From Caulobacteraceae bacterium UBA5005 (lineage in GTDB: Bacteria; Pseudomonadota; Alphaproteobacteria; Caulobacterales; Caulobacteraceae), in contig DGYN01000122.1 in the NCBI GenBank assembly GCA_002398405.1, positions 34,853-44,566 on the forward strand: a stretch of DNA of 9,714 nt, read 5' to 3'. The position numbers and the translations under genes were made by a program. This document shows, piece after piece, positions 1-5,922 of the stretch; within the stretch, counting starts at the first letter, position 1, and the number at the start of each line of letters is the position of its first letter. The notes below the pieces were generated by a model. That model was not told the origin of the DNA, did not search any database, and saw only the letters and a program-made list of their open reading frames with translations.

Positions 1-2159
1 TGATGCCCAACACCGCCCGCGGCGGCGGCATCAGCCGCAAGATCACCACCGCCACGGACCGCAAGCGCCTGAAGACCATCGTCCAGGGGTTGGACGTGCC
101 GGCCGGCATGGGCCTGATCATCCGGACCGCGGGCGCCAAGCGGACCAAGACCGAGATCCAGCGGGACTACGAATATCTGTCGAGAGCCTGGGAGAGCATC
201 CGCGAGACGACGATGCACTCGATCGCGCCGGCGCTGATCTATGCCGAAGAGGACCTGGTCAAACGGGCCATCCGCGACATGTTCGACAAGGACATCGAGG
301 CCGTCCACGTGGAAGGCGACAAGGGCTTCAAGGATGCGCGCGACTTTATGCGCATGCTGATGCCGGCCCAGGCCAAGAAGATCAGCCAGCACCGCGAGCC
401 AACGCCGCTGTTCGTCAAATACCGGGTCGAGGATCACCTTTCCCAGGTCTATTCGCCGGTCGTGCCACTGCGCTCCGGCGGTTATCTGGTGATCAACCAG
501 ACCGAGGCCCTGGTCGCCATCGACGTCAACTCCGGCAAATCCACCCGTGAGCGGAACATCGAAGCCACGGCGCTGAAGACCAATCTGGAAGCGGCTGAAG
601 AGGCCTGCCGCCAGCTACGTCTGCGCGACCTGGCCGGCCTGATCGTCATCGACTTCATCGATATGGATGAGGCCAAGAACAACCGCGCCGTTGAGAAGAA
701 ACTGAAGGACGGCCTGGCCCTGGATCGCGCCCGCGTCCAGATGGGCAAGATCTCCATGTTCGGCCTGATGGAAATCTCCCGTCAGCGACGCAGGACCGGC
801 GTCCTGGAAGGGACGACCCACGTCTGCGAACACTGCGGCGGCACCGGCCGCGTGCGGACCGCTGAATCCAGCGCGCTGTCAGCCCTGCGCGCCGTTGAGC
901 TGGAAGCCGTAAAGGGCGCGGGCTCGGTCACCTTGCGGGTGCCGCGCAGCGTCGGGCTCTACATCCTCAACGAGAAGCGCGCCTATCTGGAGCGGCTGAA
1001 CCAGACCCTGGGTCTGTTCGTCACCGTCTTGATCGACGACGCCGTCGCCCATTCCGAACACGCTATCGAGCGCACCAGCCACACCGAAGGCTTCAAGCCC
1101 CAAATCGAAGAGGGCGGCGTCGAGGAGGACGATGACTTCGTCGCGCCGGACGACGACTACGACGACGAAGAGCACGACGAGGAGGACGAGGAAGAGGACG
1201 AGGACGAAGACGCTCCTCGCGAGGACCGCGACGTCTCCGGCGATCGCGCCCCGCAGGAAGGCCGCGAGCGCGGCGGACGTCATCGCCGCAGACGCCGCGG
1301 CGGACGGGGCCGTGACGAGGCCGCGCCCCGGGTTCGTGAAGAGGGCGGAGAGGACGGCGAGGAGGGCGACGAAGACGGCGCCGCTCACGCCGACGGCGGA
1401 GAAGGCGAGCTCGACAGCTCCGGCCGCCGGCGCAGACGCCGCGGACGGCGCGGCGGGCGCCGCACCCGTGAGGATATCCGCACCGATGATCCCTATGCCT
1501 GGGCTCGCATGCGCGCGCCAGACGGCGACCCCTATGTTTGGCTCGATCCCGCCGATGTGCTGGGCGGCGGCCAGGGCCCGGCGGCCAATGACGCCGCACC
1601 CGCCCCGCAGGCTGCCACGCCCGCCGCAACGGGCGGCGACGGCGACATCTGGGTCGAACTTCCGCCCCGCGAGGAGCGTGAGGGCGGCCGTGGACGGCGA
1701 AGCCGTGGCCGCGGCCGCGGCCGCGGCCGTGACCGGGATCGCGGTGATCGTGAACCGCGCCGCGAGGAGGAAGCCGCATCATCGGACGAAGAGGCGGTCC
1801 ACATCATCGGCGCCGCTGTCGAGGAAGCCCCGGCGCCTGAGGCGGTCGTCGCAGAGGAAGCGCCCGCCAAGCCGAAGGGCCGCGGACGCGCCCGCAAGGC
1901 GGCGCCCGAAGCCGAGGTGATTGTCGAGGAAGCGCCTGTCGTTGAAGCCTCGCCGGTCGTTGAGGAAGCGCCCGCGGCCAAGCCCAAGGGCCGCGGACGA
2001 GCCAAGGCCGCGCCGGCCCCGGAGGTTGAGACCCCGCCCGTCGAGCCGCCTGCCGCAAAGGCGCCCAAGCCCAAGCCCGCGCCTCCGGCCGAGCCCGATC
2101 CGGCGGAAATCAGCGCGCCTCCGCCGACCCCCAAACGCGGGTGGTGGCGAAGGGGCTAG
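1..2159 (+). CDS. rne: Ribonuclease E, 3' part (5' end outside window)
   Basis: Endoribonuclease that starts mRNA decay and processes structured RNAs; it is the scaffold of the RNA degradosome. Only 718 codons are present. The first Met (base 3) aligns with the internal Met of the LMPN segment of E. coli RNase E, near residue 130, so it is not the start and the S1 domain lies upstream. In window numbering, the catalytic Mg-binding aspartates are D174 (AIDVNSGK) and D217 (VIDFIDM), 43 apart as in E. coli D303/D346. The Zn-link is CEHC at 275-278 (E. coli CPRC). From about residue 372 the protein is a disordered tail: an acidic block at 374-403, Arg/Gly blocks near 420-438, 474-490 and 561-585, then a Glu/Ala/Pro/Lys repeat region. 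It ends in KRGWWRRG (W714, W715), matching the PNPase-binding GWW motif known from Caulobacter RNase E. No clear terminator follows. Confidence 0.97.
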   Translation, partial: MPNTARGGGISRKITTATDRKRLKTIVQGLDVPAGMGLIIRTAGAKRTKTEIQRDYEYLSRAWESIRETTMHSIAPALIYAEEDLVKRAIRDMFDKDIEAVHVEGDKGFKDARDFMRMLMPAQAKKISQHREPTPLFVKYRVEDHLSQVYSPVVPLRSGGYLVINQTEALVAIDVNSGKSTRERNIEATALKTNLEAAEEACRQLRLRDLAGLIVIDFIDMDEAKNNRAVEKKLKDGLALDRARVQMGKISMFGLMEISRQRRRTGVLEGTTHVCEHCGGTGRVRTAESSALSALRAVELEAVKGAGSVTLRVPRSVGLYILNEKRAYLERLNQTLGLFVTVLIDDAVAHSEHAIERTSHTEGFKPQIEEGGVEEDDDFVAPDDDYDDEEHDEEDEEEDEDEDAPREDRDVSGDRAPQEGRERGGRHRRRRRGGRGRDEAAPRVREEGGEDGEEGDEDGAAHADGGEGELDSSGRRRRRRGRRGGRRTREDIRTDDPYAWARMRAPDGDPYVWLDPADVLGGGQGPAANDAAPAPQAATPAATGGDGDIWVELPPREEREGGRGRRSRGRGRGRGRDRDRGDREPRREEEAASSDEEAVHIIGAAVEEAPAPEAVVAEEAPAKPKGRGRARKAAPEAEVIVEEAPVVEASPVVEEAPAAKPKGRGRAKAAPAPEVETPPVEPPAAKAPKPKPAPPAEPDPAEISAPPPTPKRGWWRRG
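1707..1730 (+). repeat. GGCCGC hexanucleotide tandem repeat inside rne
   Basis: Three perfect GGCCGC units and a fourth ending in T are read in frame as alternating Gly-Arg within the RGR-rich part of the RNase E tail. A 6-bp unit cannot shift the frame, so copy-number change would only lengthen or shorten the Gly-Arg stretch. It is an RNA-binding-type composition. Confidence 0.7.
1818..2030 (+). repeat. Imperfect tandem repeat of about 35 codons in the rne tail
   Basis: Two adjacent units at 1818-1922 and 1923-2030 encode 35 and 36 residues. Each starts VEEAP, carries a second EEAPA, then KPKGRGRA and a KAAP segment ending in an acidic EV. The DNA is also alike around the KPKGRGR core (about 1869-1892 and 1980-2003). 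The units differ by small in-frame insertions (SP, A) and many substitutions, so the duplication is not recent. Acidic followed by basic halves give an alternating charge pattern. Confidence 0.75.
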
Positions 2160-2178
2160 GGAGCCTATACAGTCAAGG

Positions 2179-2194
2179 AAACCGGGGGCGGTTT
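2179..2194 (+). other. Small inverted repeat between rne and the M48 gene
   Basis: AAACC and GGTTT flank a GGGGGC loop, giving a 5-bp stem just after the rne stop. There is no T-run after it, so it is not a convincing intrinsic terminator. It covers the alternative TTG start at 2193 of the M48 gene, which slightly favours ATG 2214. It may be chance. Confidence 0.25.
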
Positions 2195-2213
2195 GAAACG
2201 GAGCATTGAGTTC

Positions 2214-3596
2214 ATGTCCCGGCACGCAGCAAAGGCGAAACGCCTACTGGCCGCAGCCGCCCTCGCCGCCTTGCTGGTCTCGCCGCAGGGCGATGGCGCG
2301 CAGGCCCAAGGCGGCGGCGGGTCGATCATCACTGACGCCGAGATCGAAAACATCCTGCGCGAATATACCGATCCGATCTTCCGGACGGCTGGCCTCGCGC
2401 CCGAGGACGTGAAGATCTACATCGCCGGCGACAAGGACCTGAACGCCGGCGTCGCCGGGGGGCAGAACATGCTCCTCAACACCGGACTGATCATTCGCAC
2501 CAAGAACCCGAACGAGCTGATCGGAGTCATCGCCCACGAGACCGGGCACATGGCCCTGGCGCACCTGGCCCGCCGGGACGAGGCCATGCCCGCGGCCCTT
2601 GCCACACGGATGATCACCTATGGCCTGGGCGTTCTGGCGGCCGTGGCCGCTCCGGATCCGAGGGCGGCGGTGGGCCTGTTCTATTCCGCGGACTATTTCG
2701 CGGCCCTGCAGCTGGCCAGCTACACCCGCGTCCAGGAAAGCGCGGCCGACCAGGCGGCGGCCAAATATCTGGAGGCCTCCGGGCAATCGGGCCGGGGTCT
2801 GGCGGATTTCTTCGAGAACCTGCGCTCGCAGGAAGTGTTTTCCGAAGCCCGCCGCTACGCCTATTTCCGCAGCCACCCGCTTAGCGGCGACCGGATCGAC
2901 CGGCTGACGGCCAAGGTCCAGGCGGGCGCGCACTACAACAAGCCGGACAGCCCCGAGCTGATTGAAAAGCACAAGATCATGGTCGCCAAGCTGCGCGGGT
3001 TCATGAACTTCCCGGTCCAGACCTTCCAGGAGTATCCGGACACCGATCAGAGCTACCCGGCGCGCTATGCCCGGGCCATCGCCTACTACAAGAACTCCGA
3101 GATCGATCGCTCCTTCAAGGAGATCGACCTCCTGATCGCTGAAAGTCCGAAAAACCCCTATCTCCACGAGCTGAAGGCGCAGTTCCTGTTCGAGTCCGGC
3201 AAGGTGGCGGAGTCCGAGGCGCCCTATCGCCGCTCTGTCGAACTCGCGCCGAACGAGCCGCTGCTGCGCACACCCTTTGGTCAGACCCTGCTTGCGATAA
3301 ACCGTGAGGGGGCCGTGGACGAAGCGATCACCGTCCTTGAAAAGGGCGTGGCCCTGGAACGGGACAACCCCATGGCCTGGCGCCTGCTGGCGGAGGCCTA
3401 TGAGCGCAAGGGCGATGCTGGCATGGCTCGCCTGGCTGTCGCCGAACAGAACTTCGCCCTGGGCCAGTTGCCCTCGGCGCGGCAGTTCGGCATCCGGGCC
3501 CGCGAGCTTCTGGCCGAGGGCACACCGCAGTACCGGCGGGCGATCGACATCATCAACGCCTCCGAAACCAGCCTGATGAGGCGTCCGCGCAGTTAG
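2214..3596 (+). CDS. Secreted M48 family zinc metalloprotease with TPR-like C-terminus (BepA/YfgC-like)
   Basis: Probable periplasmic metalloprotease of 460 residues acting in envelope protein quality control, like E. coli BepA, which handles outer-membrane assembly substrates. An N-terminal signal peptide is visible: basic SRHAAKAKR, a hydrophobic LLAAAALAALLVS core, and a likely cut near GAQAQ (about residue 32). The zinc motif HETGH is at 108-112 and the third ligand is in ESAAD (E175, D179), a spacing close to BepA. Residues from about 280 to the end look like tetratricopeptide helices (ESGKVAESEAPYRRSVELAP, then AITVLEKGVAL). I chose ATG 2214 because GGAG lies 10 bases upstream and the signal peptide then starts correctly; an in-frame TTG at 2193 would add seven residues. 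The gene follows rne by 54 bases and abuts the next gene. Family assignment is firm; the BepA-like role is inferred. Confidence 0.93.
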   Translation: MSRHAAKAKRLLAAAALAALLVSPQGDGAQAQGGGGSIITDAEIENILREYTDPIFRTAGLAPEDVKIYIAGDKDLNAGVAGGQNMLLNTGLIIRTKNPNELIGVIAHETGHMALAHLARRDEAMPAALATRMITYGLGVLAAVAAPDPRAAVGLFYSADYFAALQLASYTRVQESAADQAAAKYLEASGQSGRGLADFFENLRSQEVFSEARRYAYFRSHPLSGDRIDRLTAKVQAGAHYNKPDSPELIEKHKIMVAKLRGFMNFPVQTFQEYPDTDQSYPARYARAIAYYKNSEIDRSFKEIDLLIAESPKNPYLHELKAQFLFESGKVAESEAPYRRSVELAPNEPLLRTPFGQTLLAINREGAVDEAITVLEKGVALERDNPMAWRLLAEAYERKGDAGMARLAVAEQNFALGQLPSARQFGIRARELLAEGTPQYRRAIDIINASETSLMRRPRS

Positions 3597-4304
3597 ATGA
3601 AATCCATGATCCTTGCCCTTTTCGCCATTGGCGCCTTGACGCTTGGCGGCTGCGAACGCGTCTCAGAGGAAGTCTTCGGGGCCCGCGTGCGCGCCTACAT
3701 CCTGGAGCATCCCGAGGTCATCGAAGAGGCGGCGCTGCGCCTTGAGGAAAAGAAGGCCAATGCCGACCGGCGCGCCGCGGCGGCCGCCATCGGCCCGCGC
3801 CGCGCATCGATCGAGCGGGACCGCCGCGACTATGTCGCCAATCCGAACGGCAAGATCACGGTGACCGAGTTCTTTGACTACCGCTGCGGCTACTGCAAAC
3901 AGGCCGCGCCGGAGGTGATCCGCCTGATCGCCGAAAACCCGGACGTGCGTTTTGTTTTCAAGGAGTTGCCGATCTTCGGCGGTATCTCCGATGAGGCCGC
4001 GGCCATCACCCTGGCTGCCCACAAGCAGGGCCGCTACATGAGCCTCTATCAGGCATTTTTCACGCCAAACAACCTGACGCCGGAAGCCATGGAGATGGCC
4101 ATCCTGCAGTCCGGCCTTAACCCGGCGAGCCTCAAGGCTGCGTCCAAGGACTCCGCCATCACCCAGCACCTGGCGGACAACCAGCGCCTGGCCAAGGAAC
4201 TGCGCATCGATGGCACCCCGACCTTTATTGTCGGCGATGCTTTGATCGCTGGGGCGGACATGGAGGCCCTCAAGGCCGAAATCGCAAAGCTTCGGAAGAG
4301 TTAG
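3597..4304 (+). CDS. DsbA/ScsC-family thiol-disulfide protein, probable lipoprotein
   Basis: Thioredoxin-fold thiol oxidoreductase of 235 residues, expected in the periplasm. The active site is CGYC (C97, C100) in FDYRCGYCKQ, and the cis-proline loop is DGTPTF (P208), both typical of the DsbA family. The stretch before the fold (about 20-75, including YILEHPEVIEEAALRLEEKK) resembles the N-terminal helical segment of ScsC-type proteins, which drives oligomerisation in some isomerases. The N-terminus has a short hydrophobic segment ending LTLGGC, a plausible lipobox with C19 as the lipidated residue, so the protein may be membrane-anchored. ATG 3597 directly follows the TAG of the M48 gene with no gap, implying translational coupling; a second ATG at 3606 is possible. 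Whether it works as oxidase, isomerase or reductase cannot be told from sequence. Confidence 0.92.
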   Translation: MKSMILALFAIGALTLGGCERVSEEVFGARVRAYILEHPEVIEEAALRLEEKKANADRRAAAAAIGPRRASIERDRRDYVANPNGKITVTEFFDYRCGYCKQAAPEVIRLIAENPDVRFVFKELPIFGGISDEAAAITLAAHKQGRYMSLYQAFFTPNNLTPEAMEMAILQSGLNPASLKAASKDSAITQHLADNQRLAKELRIDGTPTFIVGDALIAGADMEALKAEIAKLRKS

Positions 4305-5080
4305 ATCAACCCGCCGAGCGGCGAGGACGGATCAGCGTAGAGCTTCTTGCCCATCCGCCCGGCCAGATAGGCCTGCCGTCCAGCGATCACCGCGTGTTTC
4401 ATGGCAACCGCCATGCGCACCGGATCCTTGGCCTCCGCAATGGCGGTATTCATCAGAACCGCGTCGCAGCCCAGTTCCATGGCTACCGTCGCATCCGACG
4501 CCGTTCCAACGCCGGCATCGACCAGGACGGGCACCTTAGCTTGTTCCACGATCAATCTGATATTGATAGGGTTTTGTATTCCCAGGCCCGACCCGATCAG
4601 ACCGCCCAAAGGCATGATGGCCACGGCGCCTTCGGCCTCCAGCTTGCGGGCGTAGACGGGGTCGTCCGAGCAATAGACCATGACGTCGAAGCCATCGGCG
4701 ACCAGCAGTTTCAGGGACCGCAGCGTTTCTTCCATATCGGGATAGAGTGTCTTGGGATCAGATAGGACCTCGAGCTTGACGAGGTTCCAGCCGCCCGCTT
4801 CCCGCGCCAGGCGCAGGGTTCGCACCGCCTCTTCGCCGGTAAAACAGCCAGCGGTATTCGGGAGGTAGGTGAACCGCTCTGGCTCTACGAAGTCCGCCAG
4901 CATTGGCTGGCTGGGGTCCGACAGGTTCACCCGGCGCAGGGCCACAGTGACGATCTCCGCGCCCGCGGCCTCGGCGGCGGCGGCGTTCTGGGCGTAGTCC
5001 TTGTATTTCCCCGTCCCGACGATCAGGCGCGAGGTGAAGGTCCGGCCAGCGACGGTCCAGGAATCATGGATATCGACCAT
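4301..5080 (-). CDS. thiG: Thiazole synthase
   Basis: ThiG condenses 1-deoxy-D-xylulose 5-phosphate, a glycine-derived imine and the sulfur carried on ThiS thiocarboxylate to make the thiazole phosphate of thiamine. It is a cytoplasmic (beta/alpha)8 barrel. The 259-residue length is normal. Visible motifs are SRLIVGTGKY near the N-terminus, PNTAGC (74-79), the Schiff-base lysine K102 in NLVKLEVL, PLGGLIGSGLGI, the phosphate-binding VLVDAGVGTASDA, and LMNTAIA. The start is ATG two bases after the thiS stop (TGACCATG), so the pair is almost certainly co-translated. Its TAA (4301-4303) overlaps the TAG of the convergent DsbA-like gene (4302-4304). No thiO, thiE, thiF or thiC is in the window. 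Confidence 0.97.
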   Translation of the reverse strand: MVDIHDSWTVAGRTFTSRLIVGTGKYKDYAQNAAAAEAAGAEIVTVALRRVNLSDPSQPMLADFVEPERFTYLPNTAGCFTGEEAVRTLRLAREAGGWNLVKLEVLSDPKTLYPDMEETLRSLKLLVADGFDVMVYCSDDPVYARKLEAEGAVAIMPLGGLIGSGLGIQNPINIRLIVEQAKVPVLVDAGVGTASDATVAMELGCDAVLMNTAIAEAKDPVRMAVAMKHAVIAGRQAYLAGRMGKKLYADPSSPLGGLI

Positions 5081-5082
5081 GG

Positions 5083-5286
5083 TCAGCCCCCGCCGATAAA
5101 GTGGACGATCTCGATCCGGTCACCGTCGCAAAGCCCGGTCGCGGCATAGGCGGACCTGGGGACGATCTCCAGATTGCGCTCCACGGCGACCTTTTTGGGA
5201 TCAAGGCCCAGGGCGGATACGAGCTGCGCCACATGCGCCAAACCGGTAAAGCCGCGCTCCTCGCCGTTGATCGTCAGGGTCATCAT
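5083..5286 (-). CDS. thiS: Sulfur carrier protein ThiS
   Basis: Small ubiquitin-fold sulfur carrier for thiazole synthesis. Its C-terminal glycine is adenylated and converted to a thiocarboxylate that feeds ThiG. The sequence MTLTINGEERG, a helix with LVSALGLD, VAVERNLEIVPRS, and DGDRIEIVHFIGGG at the end is the classic ThiS pattern with the required terminal Gly-Gly. The frame opens at 5352, but the first 21 codons do not look like ThiS. Three consecutive ATGs lie at 5289, 5286 and 5283. A GGAAAGG Shine-Dalgarno is 4, 7 or 10 bases before them, so I chose the middle one (67 residues). It lies directly upstream of thiG and is probably the first gene of a two-gene operon reading away from accB. 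Confidence 0.93.
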   Translation of the reverse strand: MMTLTINGEERGFTGLAHVAQLVSALGLDPKKVAVERNLEIVPRSAYAATGLCDGDRIEIVHFIGGG

Positions 5287-5293
5287 CATCACA

Positions 5294-5300
5294 CCTTTCC
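5294..5300 (-). promoter_or_regulatory. Ribosome binding site of thiS (decides start)
   Basis: On the minus strand this reads GGAAAGG and ends 7 bases before the second of three consecutive ATG codons. It supports starting ThiS at the ATG cluster rather than at the upstream in-frame ATG at 5352. Confidence 0.6.
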
Positions 5301-5382
5301 GCGATGCGCTTGTGGCCCCTCGCCCCGCCCTATACAAGACCGCCGGGAACATTCAGGGACGAATAGGCCACGCGCCTCAAGT

Positions 5383-5417
5383 GGTCTCAGACCGGCTTAA
5401 CAACAAGGTTCAAGAAC
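5383..5417. promoter_or_regulatory. Two short perfect palindromes in the thiS/accB divergent region
   Basis: GGTCTCAGACC (5383-5393) is an odd-centred 11-base palindrome. GTTCAAGAAC (5408-5417) is a perfect 10-base palindrome ending 5 bases before the accB start codon. They lie in the 135-base gap between divergent thiS and accB, where promoters for both directions must sit unless the first accB transcript starts upstream. They could be operators or RNA hairpins. I found no convincing -35/-10 pair; a TATACA at 5331-5336 with TTGTGG at 5310-5315 has too short a spacer. Confidence 0.3.
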
Positions 5418-5421
5418 AAGA

Positions 5422-5919
5422 ATGCCAGACCCCAAAGGCCCGGCTCCCGCCGTTGAGGCGGACTCCGCAATTGACACCAAGCTGGTGCGCAAACTCGCCG
5501 GCATCCTCACCGACACCGGACTGACCGAGATCGAGGTCGAACGCGGCGGACTTCGCGTCCGCGTCGCCAGGCAGGCCGCCCAGGTGGTTCATGCCGCCCC
5601 CGCCGCGCACGTCGCCGCGGCTCCCACGCCCGTCGCGGCCGCTCCTTCGGCAGCGCCCGCCGCCGCGCCGGCCGCCCCTGCCCGGGGCGATACGGTGAAG
5701 TCGCCCATGGTCGGCACCGCCTATCTGTCGCCCAACCCCGGCGCCGACCCCTTCATCAAGGTCGGGGACAAGGTCACCGCCGGCCAGACCCTGCTCATCG
5801 TCGAAGCGATGAAGACCATGAACCCGATCCCCGCCCCGCGCGCCGGGACCGTGCTCGAAATCCTCGTCGCGGACAGCGAGCCCGTTGAATTCGGCGAGCC
5901 GCTGGTCGTCCTCGAGTAG
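5422..5919 (+). CDS. accB: Biotin carboxyl carrier protein of acetyl-CoA carboxylase
   Basis: Carries the biotin that AccC carboxylates and the carboxyltransferase uses to make malonyl-CoA, the first committed step of fatty acid synthesis. The 165-residue protein has an N-terminal helix region (about 15-50), an Ala/Pro linker (about 57-88), and a C-terminal biotinyl domain. The biotinylation site is K131 in EAMKTMN, 35 residues from the C-terminus as is usual. The segment SPMVGTAYLSPNPGADPF includes the 'thumb' loop that marks acetyl-CoA carboxylase carriers. The start ATG has only a weak AAGG (5405-5408) upstream. It is separated by 3 bases from accC and is presumably coupled to it. Conserved gene order elsewhere in Alphaproteobacteria often places aroQ immediately upstream (recalled, not checked); here thiS lies there, divergently. 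Confidence 0.97.
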   Translation: MPDPKGPAPAVEADSAIDTKLVRKLAGILTDTGLTEIEVERGGLRVRVARQAAQVVHAAPAAHVAAAPTPVAAAPSAAPAAAPAAPARGDTVKSPMVGTAYLSPNPGADPFIKVGDKVTAGQTLLIVEAMKTMNPIPAPRAGTVLEILVADSEPVEFGEPLVVLE

Positions 5920-5922
5920 GCG

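Noticed and set aside
3..5. ATG at base 3 as the start of rne
   Set aside because: Alignment with E. coli RNase E spacing places this Met near residue 130 inside the protein, so the gene continues upstream of the window.
1093..1920. Long open frames in both strands over the RNase E tail (for example 1093-1782 minus and 1132-1920 plus)
   Set aside because: They are Arg/Ala/Pro-rich shadows of a GC-rich repetitive coding region, with no ribosome binding site or recognisable domain; the rne frame explains the DNA.
2244..3167. 307-codon minus-strand frame opposite the M48 gene
   Set aside because: The plus strand encodes a complete M48 protease with signal peptide and zinc site; the antisense frame has no family features.
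5290..5421. TPP riboswitch upstream of thiS
   Set aside because: A CTGAGA occurs on the minus strand (5390-5385), but it is part of the GGTCTCAGACC palindrome, and the ACCC and GAACCTGAT...GCCAGCG-type segments of the THI box are missing.
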